Part shown: piece after piece, positions 6,499-14,695 of the stretch
How positions within the stretch are numbered: position 1 is the first letter of the stretch
How the letters are laid out: the number at the start of each line of letters is the position of its first letter
Assembly (NCBI RefSeq): GCF_020103725.1
Contig: NZ_JAHXBG010000023.1
Location: forward strand, 1-64,000
Reading direction: 5' to 3'
Origin: Hyalangium gracile
Lineage (GTDB): Bacteria > Myxococcota > Myxococcia > Myxococcales > Myxococcaceae
Length of the DNA stretch: 64,000 bases
Translations under genes and position numbers: made by a program
The notes under the pieces: model-generated
The model's database searches: none
What the model was told of the DNA's origin: nothing
What the model saw: only the letters and a program-made list of their open reading frames with translations

Positions 6499-8328
6499 AT
6501 GGTGGCGCAAGTGAGTCCCTTGGACCTCGAGCCCGGCGAGCGTGTGGACGGCTGGCGCATCGTCCGGCGTATCGGTAGGGGCGGCTATGCCGTCGTCTAC
6601 GAGGTGGAGAAGGACGGCCAGCGCTTCGCGCTCAAGGTGGCTTGTTTGACGGAGCGCATCAATGACCCATGGCAGGTGGACGCGCGCGCCAGGCGCGAGG
6701 TGGCCTGCCTCCAGCAGCTGCGTCACCCCCACGTCATCCGCATGTGGGCGCATGGCCGCTGGCCGGATCCACGCTCGGGCTTCCTCTACATCGTCCTGGA
6801 CTTCGTGGACGGCTACACGCTGGAACGCTGGGTCGAGCAGACTCACCCAACGCCTCATGAAGTCGTCGTCCTGTTCCGCAAGCTGTTTGACGCCCTGGAG
6901 CACCTGCACGGGCACCAGGTCTTCCACCGCGACTTGAGCCTGCGAAACATCCTGGTCTCCAAGGATGGCGAGCCGGTGATCATCGACTTCGGCGCGGCGG
7001 ACTACGCCACGGCCGACGAGGTGACGGATGGGCCGCTGCCGCCCTGCACCCCGCGCAATCGCAGCCCGGAGGCCCTGCGCTTCTGGAAGGCCCACCAGCA
7101 CGACCCGGAGGCCCGCTACGCCTTCAAGGCCACGGACGACATCTTCGCGCTCGGAGCCAGTCTGTATGACGTGCTGACGGACCCCACGCCCACGCGCGAC
7201 AAGCGGAGGCCTCCCCTGGGGGGCTCCGTGATGGCGCCACCCACTCCGCACCGGGCCACCCAGGGGCGCGTTCCGGCGGAGCTGAGCGCCTATGCGATGA
7301 CGCTGATCCGCCTCGAGCCCGAGGACCGGCCCGCAACGGCCAAGGATGCCAGGCGCCCGCTGGAGGAGTTCGCCCGCTTCGAGGGGCAAGACTGGCGCGG
7401 CACGCCCATTCACCCGGTTGCCTCGCAGCTCCCACCCGAACCCGTCGACGCGGCGCCCGTGCCCGCTCCAGCACGGGAACTCGAGGGTTCGCAGGTGCCC
7501 GCCGCTTCGTTCGCCGAGGGAGCTGTGTCACCGAACAGCCTCCGCCATGCGTGGCCCCGTCGGGTGCTCGTCGGCTCGCTGGTGTCTGTCGTCCTCGCGG
7601 TCGCTGTCGCCGCGCTCGTGCTGCACCGGCCCGTCCCCCTGGCGCCGGCCGAAAAGCCGACAACCCGCCCCAGTCAGTTACCCTCGCCACTCCCTACCCA
7701 GAAGGAGGCGAGCCCTTCCGTGACTCCACCTGACACCACCCCGACGCTCACCCGCGCCGTACCTCCCCCTCCAGCAGAGCCAAAGGCCAGCGGGAGGCGC
7801 TTATCCTCGAAGGCGCAGCGGTGCGCGCTCCTCGTGTTCTCCCTGGAATGGTTGGGGGCGGGCTGCGCCGGGGTGCAGACGCGACCTCCTCCCGAGGACT
7901 GCCCCGAGGGGTCCACGAAGGCGATGGAACAAGAGCTCGGGTGGTTCCTGGAAAGCATCAACGCACCCCTCATCAACCTCGACGTGACGCAGCCACACCC
8001 GGACCAGCTGGGCGTGGAGCGGACGGAGGAAAACCTGTGGGCGGTGTACAAGGATGGGCCCATCACGGGTTCGTTGGTCGAGACCCATGGCAATGCCCCC
8101 GCGGGCACGCGGGTGGATGGGCACCTGTGGACCACGGGGGATAGAATCTACGGCCGTTATGTCCGAGCCCGCCTTCCTGACGGGCGCACCGTGCCGATCT
8201 GCCTCGAGCTGACGGATGGTGGCGATGCCGACACCGACGTGGGCTTTCCCAAGGAGAAGAGCTCGAAGCCAGGCCACACCGTCGGCAGCAAGATCGCCAA
8301 TTCGATGGCGGTCGAGCGCTGGAGGTGA
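6499..8328 (+). CDS. Transmembrane Ser/Thr protein kinase
   Basis: A 609-residue Hanks-type kinase. ATG 6499 has a GGGAGG ribosome binding site. The kinase domain spans about residues 19-290: glycine loop IGRGGYAVVY (25-34), ATP lysine K46, HRD at 143-145 with N150, and DFG at 163-165. A Pro/Ala-rich linker leads to one transmembrane segment (about residues 355-375, VLVGSLVSVVLAVAVAALVL). The roughly 235 residues after it are extracytoplasmic: a Pro/Thr-rich stretch, then a folded domain with a few cysteines and a GRYVRARLPDGRTVPICLELT strand pair. It pairs with the DUF2381 gene in one operon, and the secreted protein may feed a signal to the C-terminal domain. All catalytic residues are present. 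Confidence 0.9.
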   Translation: MVAQVSPLDLEPGERVDGWRIVRRIGRGGYAVVYEVEKDGQRFALKVACLTERINDPWQVDARARREVACLQQLRHPHVIRMWAHGRWPDPRSGFLYIVLDFVDGYTLERWVEQTHPTPHEVVVLFRKLFDALEHLHGHQVFHRDLSLRNILVSKDGEPVIIDFGAADYATADEVTDGPLPPCTPRNRSPEALRFWKAHQHDPEARYAFKATDDIFALGASLYDVLTDPTPTRDKRRPPLGGSVMAPPTPHRATQGRVPAELSAYAMTLIRLEPEDRPATAKDARRPLEEFARFEGQDWRGTPIHPVASQLPPEPVDAAPVPAPARELEGSQVPAASFAEGAVSPNSLRHAWPRRVLVGSLVSVVLAVAVAALVLHRPVPLAPAEKPTTRPSQLPSPLPTQKEASPSVTPPDTTPTLTRAVPPPPAEPKASGRRLSSKAQRCALLVFSLEWLGAGCAGVQTRPPPEDCPEGSTKAMEQELGWFLESINAPLINLDVTQPHPDQLGVERTEENLWAVYKDGPITGSLVETHGNAPAGTRVDGHLWTTGDRIYGRYVRARLPDGRTVPICLELTDGGDADTDVGFPKEKSSKPGHTVGSKIANSMAVERWR

Positions 8329-8380
8329 GCCGGGAGCAGGGGAGGCGTGACTGGGTTGCCGTGGCCGCCACGCCCGGCTC
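8327..8380 (+). terminator. Possible hairpin terminator after the kinase gene
   Basis: GAGCCGGG (8327-8334, overlapping the stop codon) can pair with CCCGGCTC (8373-8380), with a smaller inner stem. There is no T-run, so it may act only as a transcript end structure between convergent genes. Confidence 0.3.
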
Positions 8381-8425
8381 CGTCTCCACCGGGAGCGCCG
8401 TCGTCGAGGGCCGTCCGCTCGCACC

Positions 8426-9250
8426 CTAGAAGTGGATGGAGGTCTCCCCAGCGGGGGAGGGGCGCTCACCCGAGACGATGATCGGGCAGTCCAGCCAGGG
8501 GTGCGGCAGGGTCGTCATCGGGTAGCCGAAGGCCTGGCTCAGGATGTCCCGCGTCATGACCGCGTGCGGCGGACCGCAGGCGATGGCCTGGCCCTCGGCG
8601 AGAACCAGGACCTTGTCCGCGTACTGCGCGACGAGGTTCAAGTCATGGAGGATGAGGAGCGCCGCGACGCCCTCTCCGGTCAGCTCCTTCACGACCCTCA
8701 AGGTCTTGTGCTGATGGGCGACGTCCAGGCTGCTCGTGGGCTCATCCAGCAGGAGCAGCCGGCTGCCGACGTCCTCGTGGATCTGCGCGAGCGCGCGCGC
8801 CAGGTGGACGCGCTGCTGCTCTCCCCCCGAGAGCGTCAGGTAGTTGCGCCGCTCATAACCCTTGAGCCCCATGCGCTCCATGCAGGCGCGAGCGATCCGC
8901 ACGTCCTCGCGGGACTCCGGGCGGCGCTGCTGATGAGGGAGCCTCCCCAGCATGACGACTTCCAGGGCGTCGTAGGCGAACTGGAGGTTGGTGGTCTGGG
9001 GCAGTACGGCCCGCCTTCGGGCCAGCTCGGCCCTCGAGCCGCTCCCGAGGGGAGCGCCGAAGACGTGAATCTCTCCACGCTGGCAGGCCAGCTCTCCGGT
9101 CAGGTGCTTGAAGAGCGTGCTCTTCCCCGCGCCGTTGCGTCCGATGACCACCATCAGCTCGCCAGGCTCCAGGGACAGGTGGATGCCGGACAGGAGCTGC
9201 CGCTCGCCGATGCGATAGTGGAGATCTCGAGCCTCGAGCGCCGGGGTCAT
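8426..9250 (-). CDS. hmuV: Heme ABC transporter ATP-binding protein
   Basis: A 274-residue ABC ATPase with Walker A GRNGAGKST (37-45), signature LSGGEQQR (140-147) and Walker B LLLLDE (165-170). Length and the C-terminal ITMTRDILSQAFGYP-like region fit HmuV-type heme importers. The start ATG overlaps the stop of the permease gene (ATGA), which fixes the start at 9250 although the frame is open further upstream. It would power heme import through HmuU in the inner membrane. Last gene of the hmuTUV operon. A related siderophore or cobalamin transporter is the main alternative, but the substrate-binding neighbour favours heme. Confidence 0.9.
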   Translation of the reverse strand: MTPALEARDLHYRIGERQLLSGIHLSLEPGELMVVIGRNGAGKSTLFKHLTGELACQRGEIHVFGAPLGSGSRAELARRRAVLPQTTNLQFAYDALEVVMLGRLPHQQRRPESREDVRIARACMERMGLKGYERRNYLTLSGGEQQRVHLARALAQIHEDVGSRLLLLDEPTSSLDVAHQHKTLRVVKELTGEGVAALLILHDLNLVAQYADKVLVLAEGQAIACGPPHAVMTRDILSQAFGYPMTTLPHPWLDCPIIVSGERPSPAGETSIHF

Positions 9251-10326
9251 AGGGCGTGGGTCCTCCGCTGCCGCAAGAGCAGGTACAGGAAGAAGGGCGA
9301 GCCGGCGAGCGCGGTCACGATGCCGATGGGCAGCTCGGAGGGGACCACGACGGTGCGGGCGAGCAGATCCGCGAGGACCAGCAGCACCGAGCCCAGGAGC
9401 GCGGACAGCGGCAACAGGACTCGGTGGTTGGGGCCCAGCCAGAGCCGGACGAGGTGCGGCACCACGAGCCCGAGGAAGCCGATCATCCCGGAGACGGCGA
9501 CCCCCGCGCCCACGCCCAGGGCCACGAGCGCCACGATCGTCCACTTGGTGCGCTCCACCGAGATGCCCAGGTGGTTCGCGTTGGCCTCGCCCAGGAGAAT
9601 GGCATTGAGCGGGCTGGCGAGGAGCACCATCCCCGCGCCGCAGAGCAGGACCAGCGGCGTGATGGTGGTGACCAGGGGCCACGTCGCTCCCGCGAGCGAG
9701 CCGAGCTGCCAGAAGGTGATGGTCCGGAGCTGATCGTCGGTGGACAGGTAGGTGAAGAGGCCGGTGGTGGCCACGCAGAGGGCGTTGATGGCGACGCCAC
9801 ACAGCAGCATCAGCGCGACCTGGGTCTTCCCATTCTCCTGGGCCAGGGACGAGATGAGGAGGATGGCCCCAAAGCTCCCGATGAACGCCGCCATCGGGAG
9901 GGTGTAGAAGCCCAGGAGCTGGAGCTTGAGCACGGTGACGGCGGACACGGCGACCGAGGCGCCGCCCGACACGCCGAGCAGCCCCGGGTCGGCGAGCGGG
10001 TTGCGGAAGAGGCCTTGAAGGGCCACGCCCGCCACGGAGAGCACGGCGCCGACCAGGGCGCCCAGCAGGACGCGCGGGAGCCGGATGAAGCAGAGGACGG
10101 CGTCCTGCTGCTCGGTGAACTCGGCGAGCGGCGGCAGACCGACCCGCGACAGGAGGATGGAGAGCACCTCGGCGGGGCTGATGGACACGGCGCCCACGCC
10201 CAGCGACACCACGATGCTCAGGAGCAGGAGGGGCACGAGGAGGAGCAGCCCCTTGGCCCTCTTGCCTCGGGCCACGGGGACGTACTCGCTCGCCGGCAAC
10301 GTCAGCTCACCGTGAGGGCTGCTCAT
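9247..10326 (-). CDS. hmuU: Heme ABC transporter permease (FecCD family)
   Basis: A 359-residue, strongly hydrophobic FecCD-type permease with about nine or ten membrane helices. It has the family strings RLPRVLLGALVGAVLSVAGVALQGLFRNPLADPG (residues roughly 84-117) and GMIGFLGLVVPHLVRL near residue 280. It forms the channel of a periplasmic-binding-protein-dependent importer. Its first 20 bases overlap the end of hmuT and its end overlaps hmuV, so the three genes form one tight operon. No outer-membrane TonB-dependent receptor is present in this window. Confidence 0.92.
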   Translation of the reverse strand: MSSPHGELTLPASEYVPVARGKRAKGLLLLVPLLLLSIVVSLGVGAVSISPAEVLSILLSRVGLPPLAEFTEQQDAVLCFIRLPRVLLGALVGAVLSVAGVALQGLFRNPLADPGLLGVSGGASVAVSAVTVLKLQLLGFYTLPMAAFIGSFGAILLISSLAQENGKTQVALMLLCGVAINALCVATTGLFTYLSTDDQLRTITFWQLGSLAGATWPLVTTITPLVLLCGAGMVLLASPLNAILLGEANANHLGISVERTKWTIVALVALGVGAGVAVSGMIGFLGLVVPHLVRLWLGPNHRVLLPLSALLGSVLLVLADLLARTVVVPSELPIGIVTALAGSPFFLYLLLRQRRTHAL

Positions 10327-11203
10327 GGATGGCCGTGAAGACGGTGTCAGCGAACTGGGGGAAGCGAGGACCGACCCACCGGATGGTGTTGTCCACGGCC
10401 AGGATCTTCTTGTTCTTGCCCGCTGGAGTCAGGGCCACGCCAGGGAGCTTCAAGGCCCCCTCGACTCCGCCCACCGCCTCGAGGCCGCGGTTCAGCATGA
10501 GGATGGCATCGGGGAAGGCCGCCACCATGCCCTCGGCCGTCAGCGCCTTGGTGCCGGTGGTGAAGTCCGCGGCGTTCTGGCCTCCCGCCAGCTCGATGAG
10601 CACGTGGACGCCGGTCTCCTTGCCGTAGACGAAGGCCTCGCCCGGGCCGTGGGCGTAGAGGAAGAGGATGCGGGGCTTCTTCTTCTGCGCCGCGATCTTC
10701 TTGTTGAGGTCCGCGCGCTGCTTGTCGAGCTCCTGCTGCATCCGCTTGCCAGCTTCCTGGACGTTGAAGAGCCGCGCGACGATGTCGATGCGCCGCTTCA
10801 GGCCGTCCATCCCATCCTTGGCGGAGTTCTCGAGGATGAGGACGGGGACCCCGGTGCTGCGAAGCTGCCCGGCGGTGGCGGGCGTGAGGTTCTCCTCCGT
10901 GGCGAGCACCACGTCCGGCTTGAGGCTGATGATGCCCTCGATGCTGGGGTGGTAGGGGTGGCCCACCTTGGCGATCTTCGCCTGCTCGGGAGGCCACGTC
11001 CCACCGACGTCCGTCCCCACGATGGCGTCACCCTTGCCGAGGGCGAACAGGATCTCCACCAGCGAGGAGTTGACCGCGACCACGCGCCTGGGAGGAGCGA
11101 TGTCCACGGCCTGGCCGTCGACGCCTTTGAGCGGCTCCGCCAGGGAGAGCGGGCTTGCGAGGGTGACGCCCAGGAGCAACAGTGAGAAGACGGAACGAAT
11201 CAT
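10307..11203 (-). CDS. hmuT: Heme-binding periplasmic protein
   Basis: A 298-residue periplasmic binding protein of the helical-backbone (TroA-like) class. The start at ATG 11203 gives a clean signal peptide (MIRSVFSLLLLGVTLASPLSLA); the open frame upstream runs through the promoter and is discarded. The body has RRVVAVNSSLVEILFALG, the GHPYHP loop, and the long connecting helix with VARLFNVQEAGKRM, as in HmuT/ChuT heme receptors. It delivers heme to HmuUV. A Fur-box-like sequence overlaps the region just upstream of the start, indicating iron control. Confidence 0.9.
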   Translation of the reverse strand: MIRSVFSLLLLGVTLASPLSLAEPLKGVDGQAVDIAPPRRVVAVNSSLVEILFALGKGDAIVGTDVGGTWPPEQAKIAKVGHPYHPSIEGIISLKPDVVLATEENLTPATAGQLRSTGVPVLILENSAKDGMDGLKRRIDIVARLFNVQEAGKRMQQELDKQRADLNKKIAAQKKKPRILFLYAHGPGEAFVYGKETGVHVLIELAGGQNAADFTTGTKALTAEGMVAAFPDAILMLNRGLEAVGGVEGALKLPGVALTPAGKNKKILAVDNTIRWVGPRFPQFADTVFTAIHEQPSR

Positions 11204-11205
11204 CT

Positions 11206-11224
11206 GAATTTGAGAATCAATTTC
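11206..11224. promoter_or_regulatory. Fur-box-like operator of hmuTUV
   Basis: GAATTTGAGAATCAATTTC matches 13 of the 19 positions of the classical GATAATGATAATCATTATC Fur box and sits three bases before the hmuT start codon (ATG at 11201-11203, minus strand). It is a conspicuous AT-rich island in GC-rich DNA. Confidence 0.75.
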
Positions 11225-11286
11225 AAAAAGGACAGGCAAGTCATGCCACTCTCCCGTGGTCGCTGTCAACGAAGGAGAGGGAGGGT

Positions 11287-11811
11287 ATGACCCAGGCTGC
11301 GGTGAGGATCCGCCCCGCGACGCTGGCGGACGCGGCGACGCTGACGGAGCTCGGAGCGCGCACGTTCCGAGACACCTTCGCCGCCGACAACACTCCGGAG
11401 GACGTGGAGGCGTTCCTCGCCTCGCACTACCGGCCGGAGCTCCAGGAAGCGGAGCTGAAGGATCCGCGCAACCTGTACCTGCTCGCGGAGGTCTCCGGAG
11501 TCCCCGCGGGCTTCGCGCTGCTGCGCGACGGAGCCCGCGAGCAGGGAGTGCAGGCCGAGCGTCCGCTCAACCTGTCCCGCCTGTACGTGGACCGGCCCTT
11601 CCTGGGAGCCAGGGTAGGGGCCGCGCTGATGCACCGCTGTGTGGAGGAGGGGCGCGCGCGGGGGCACGACGTGCTGTGGCTGGGCGTGTGGGAGCGCAAC
11701 ACCCGCGCCCTGGCATTCTACTCACGTTGGGGCTTCACCGAGGTGGGCGAGATGCACTTCCTGCTGGGGAACGACCGGCAGCGCGATCTCGTGCTCACCC
11801 TCGCGCTCTGA
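11287..11811 (+). CDS. GNAT family N-acetyltransferase
   Basis: A 174-residue GNAT protein. ATG 11287 lies behind GGAGAGGGAGGG. The N-terminus VRIRPATLADAATLTELGARTFRDTF and the acetyl-CoA loop around residue 105 (LYVDRPFLGARVGAALM, with the Q/R-x-x-G-x-G/A pattern partly kept as RVGAAL) are typical. The C-terminal WERNTRALAFYSRWGF and GDRQRDLVL strings follow the RimI-like fold. The substrate is unknown; it may acetylate a small amine or protein N-terminus. It is divergent from hmuT and shares the 83-bp spacer with the Fur-box-like site, but nothing ties it to heme metabolism. Confidence 0.85.
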   Translation: MTQAAVRIRPATLADAATLTELGARTFRDTFAADNTPEDVEAFLASHYRPELQEAELKDPRNLYLLAEVSGVPAGFALLRDGAREQGVQAERPLNLSRLYVDRPFLGARVGAALMHRCVEEGRARGHDVLWLGVWERNTRALAFYSRWGFTEVGEMHFLLGNDRQRDLVLTLAL

Positions 11812-11821
11812 AGTGCGACCT

Positions 11822-12394
11822 CTAAACCTCCTCGAATCTCGTGCCGGTGGCGCCCATGTGCTCCAAGGCGTCCTTGATCTCCTCGGAGACGATCGGGCCG
11901 CTCGTCCACCCCTCGAGACGGAAGACCTTGGCGCTTCCCACCTTCTCCTTGTCGATGCGCAGTTCGTACATGACGGGATACCGCCGGATCTTGTGAAGCA
12001 CTCCCTCCTCGGGCGTCCAACGATCGAACCGGGAAGCCTTCTCGTCGATGCAGTCGATGAGGCGTGTGGCCACGAGGATGAGGTACTGATCCGGTTGGCC
12101 CTCCACGTCCACGGGGAGCAGTTGCACATCATCCGGAGCCAGCCGCGCGAACACGGACGCGACCCGGACATGGACCACCGGGACGCTGACGTTCGCTTCA
12201 GTGAAGTCCAGCGGAGTGCCCGCGATCTCGACGGGAACTCTCAATCGCTCCGGGAGGTGGACGGGGGCCCCGCGCCTGAACATCCAGTCGTCCACCTTCT
12301 GGCCGTGGCCATCCATCGGCGTGTCCAGATGCCAGCGGTGCGGGACATACACATCGTCGGACAGCTCGAAGAAACGCTGGGGCATGGGCAGCAC
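11822..12394 (-). CDS. imm11-type immunity protein
   Basis: A 190-residue protein of the myxobacterial imm11 family (DUF1629-like). The start PQRFFELSDDVYVPHRWHLD, the middle IPVVHVRVAS-like strand (here VPVVHVRVASVF), the DVQLLPVDVEGQ(P)DQYLILVA stretch and the C-terminal SEEIKDALE...GATGTRFEEV are hallmarks. There is no signal peptide, so it acts in the cytoplasm. Members are predicted immunity proteins that neutralise a cognate polymorphic toxin. It is the last gene of a three-gene minus-strand cassette (12727-14361, 12499-12717, this gene). No classical toxin domain was recognised upstream, so the toxin, if any, is new or lost. Confidence 0.85.
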   Translation of the reverse strand: MLPMPQRFFELSDDVYVPHRWHLDTPMDGHGQKVDDWMFRRGAPVHLPERLRVPVEIAGTPLDFTEANVSVPVVHVRVASVFARLAPDDVQLLPVDVEGQPDQYLILVATRLIDCIDEKASRFDRWTPEEGVLHKIRRYPVMYELRIDKEKVGSAKVFRLEGWTSGPIVSEEIKDALEHMGATGTRFEEV

Positions 12395-12498
12395 TTAGCC
12401 CGGCTGGTGCCGGGTGACGATTCGCCGCAGAAGCCGCCACGGCATGGAGTGCCTCCCTTCAGGGCCGCCCCGCCTCGTCTGCTCGGAAGGACCGGGCC

Positions 12499-12717
12499 TC
12501 AAGGGCTGCGGCGACCGATGAGCTGCGACAAGAGCCCCTGGAACTCATCGGGGCTCAGGTTGATGTGCTCGACGACGTGCCCGTAGAGCATCGCCGTCGG
12601 AACGGAGCGTCCGCCGCGCTCCTGCTCCAGGTTCCGCAGGGTGTAGAGGATGATGCGCTGAGCGCGCGTGAGCCCATCCCGCACGTCGGGGATGTGGTCC
12701 CGAGGGTCCGAGTTCAC
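12499..12717 (-). CDS. Small 72-residue protein between imm11 and the 544-aa gene
   Basis: A short helical protein: TRAQRIILYTLRNLEQE, then VPTAMLYGHVVEHINLSPDEF and QGLLSQLIG. The pattern of three amphipathic helices resembles a winged-helix or adaptor fold, but no family is recognised. It starts 9 bases after the stop of the 544-residue gene, so the two are cotranscribed and probably translated together. Its position between a large secreted-like or effector-like protein and an immunity protein suggests a chaperone, adaptor or regulator. That is inference. Confidence 0.65.
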   Translation of the reverse strand: MNSDPRDHIPDVRDGLTRAQRIILYTLRNLEQERGGRSVPTAMLYGHVVEHINLSPDEFQGLLSQLIGRRSP

Positions 12718-12726
12718 TGCCGGCGC

Positions 12727-14361
12727 TCAGGGGTTCGAGAGCGTGCCTTCGAGGCGACCCGTTCTCCCCGCGCGATCGAGCGCCTGCGCCAGATCGAGCG
12801 GCGAGCGCGACGCCAGGATCTCGAGGAACTGCTGCGGGCCCGGCGGAGGCGAGTCGAGCGGCCGTCCGAGGTGATCCGTGTTGAGCCGCCTTCTCAGCTG
12901 GTCGAACTGCTCGCGCGTGAAGCTCAAGGAGACGTCCCTCTGGGGCTCGCGGGGCTGCCCACGGGCGACCTCCTCCCCGAACGCGCGCTGGAGCAACTGG
13001 CGGGTGAGCGGATCCGCGGCGTTGAGGCGCACCCGGTACTCGGAACCGTCCTGCCCATTCTCGCCGCGCGTCGTCTCGGAGACCTGTACCTGTCCATCCG
13101 GCACGCCCACGGTGCGCTCGCGCTCCACGTTGCCGTCGGCGCCCGTCCTGCGCACGTCCTGGCGGAAGAACGTGGGCGAGCGGCCCTCCTGCTTGTCGCT
13201 GGTCCCGGCCGTGATGGCTTCCGCGCTGCCGAGCACACCTCGCTCGTAGCGGCTGACATCGCGGCGCTCGACCGAGAGCACGCCCTGACCGGCCTCGGTG
13301 GGCACCTCGAGGCTCTGGGTGAAACGCTGGTAGGCCTCGCGGCCCTCGGGCGTGGAGATGTCGAACCGTGCGGAGCGCTCCTCCCGCTCGGTGCGGACGT
13401 GATCCATGCCCGCGCGGGCCTCGGCGGAGAACACACCGCCCACGGCCCTGAGCGGCCCGCCCAGGCTCGCCCCCAGCCGCGCCGTGTCGGTGGTGCGCGT
13501 CTCGTCGATGCGCGTGGCCGTCACCACGTTCCCTTCGCGGCGGATGCGCACCTCGGAGGCGAGGCCCTGCTCCTGAGCACGATCGCCACCAACGGCCACG
13601 ACACCCACGGGCGCTTCGACGCCGGTCTGTCCCTTCCCGGCCCGCTCGCCTCGGATGCGCAGCTCGCCGCCCTCGGGCAGATGCTCCGGAGAAGTCAGCG
13701 CGAGATGGTTGGTGGGGGGCTGACCCGGCGCCGCGCCTCGGGGAGTGCGAAGCTCGACCGAGACCTGCCGGCTGCCTTCGGACTCATGGCTGATACCGAC
13801 CCGGCCCGAGAGCTTTCCGCTTGTCATGCCGCGCGCCTCCAGCGTCTGCCGCTGGACCGTCTCGTCGCCGTCCTGGGCGACGCGCTGGGTGGAGCGCTCG
13901 CGGGCCTCGCCTTGCAGCTCGGCGCGCCCGCGGGTGGCGCCCACACGAGGGCCCTGCGCCGTGTCACGGCCCGTGTCGGGCGTGAACTGGTTGAGCTGGC
14001 CGGTGGCGGCTCCGACCGCGTCGCGCAGCACCTCGTTCAGCTCTTCTCTCCGCTCGGAGGGCGGAACAGGCCCGACCCTGGCGGCGGGAGCGGTCGCCGG
14101 CGCACGCGCTGGAGCGGCGCCAGTTGGGGGCGCGAGTACCGGACCGTCCGTGACGGGGCGATCGAAGCCGTCCCGTGTCAGCGCGGGTGTCCCCACCCGG
14201 GCAGTCTGCTCGGCGGGCTCGGTGGGAGCCGTAGGGCCTTGGACCCTCGCAGCCCAGGCCGCTTCCATCTGCGCCTGGGCCTCCTGCGCGCGGCGCACGC
14301 GATCGAGTGGGCTACCGTCATCACGGCCAATGGGAGCGGTGGGATCATTGTTCGCGGACAT
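12727..14361 (-). CDS. 544-residue unrecognised protein heading the imm11 cassette (candidate effector)
   Basis: The N-terminal 45 residues are polar and helical (SPLDRVRRAQEAQAQMEAAWAAR), followed by a Pro/Ala/Thr-rich linker to about residue 105. The central part (about 150-400) is rich in short polar beta strands, with charged repeats such as TEREERSARFDISTPEGREAYQRF. The C-terminus contains SFTREQFDQLRRRL and a terminal helical segment ending GRLEGTLSNP. There is no cysteine, signal peptide or membrane helix. Its operon with a small protein and an imm11 gene makes it the best candidate for the protein that imm11 counteracts. No catalytic motif is visible, so function is open. Confidence 0.7.
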   Translation of the reverse strand: MSANNDPTAPIGRDDGSPLDRVRRAQEAQAQMEAAWAARVQGPTAPTEPAEQTARVGTPALTRDGFDRPVTDGPVLAPPTGAAPARAPATAPAARVGPVPPSERREELNEVLRDAVGAATGQLNQFTPDTGRDTAQGPRVGATRGRAELQGEARERSTQRVAQDGDETVQRQTLEARGMTSGKLSGRVGISHESEGSRQVSVELRTPRGAAPGQPPTNHLALTSPEHLPEGGELRIRGERAGKGQTGVEAPVGVVAVGGDRAQEQGLASEVRIRREGNVVTATRIDETRTTDTARLGASLGGPLRAVGGVFSAEARAGMDHVRTEREERSARFDISTPEGREAYQRFTQSLEVPTEAGQGVLSVERRDVSRYERGVLGSAEAITAGTSDKQEGRSPTFFRQDVRRTGADGNVERERTVGVPDGQVQVSETTRGENGQDGSEYRVRLNAADPLTRQLLQRAFGEEVARGQPREPQRDVSLSFTREQFDQLRRRLNTDHLGRPLDSPPPGPQQFLEILASRSPLDLAQALDRAGRTGRLEGTLSNP

Positions 14362-14695
14362 TCCACGACCTTACCCGGAGCCCCTCGGCCCCGGAAACGG
14401 GCGCTCGCTGACCGAGCAGGCGGCAGCCGCGGTTTCACGTGACGCACCTCGCCAAGACCAGCCGTCGGAGCGGGCGCCCGCCGCTCCGAGCATGACCCGG
14501 GAGGGCGGCTCGATGGCTTGCGCCGACCCTGTCGACTCAAGGAAGCTCAAGCCGTTGGAGGCATTCCGGAAAGATCTCCCATTCCCTCGCGGACACCCTA
14601 CACAGCAGGTAGGATTGGATCCGCAAAGTCCGCATGAGCAGAATGTGTCGGATACACTGAGAGCCTGATAGTTCTCCTCCCTTTCCTGCATCCCC
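14362..14695. other. Divergent intergenic region, no gene seen
   Basis: A 334-bp spacer between the 544-residue gene (minus) and the kinase-ATPase gene (plus). It must carry both promoters. No convincing coding frame, repeat or hairpin with a T-run was found; the last 120 bases are less GC-rich, as expected for a promoter. Confidence 0.5.
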
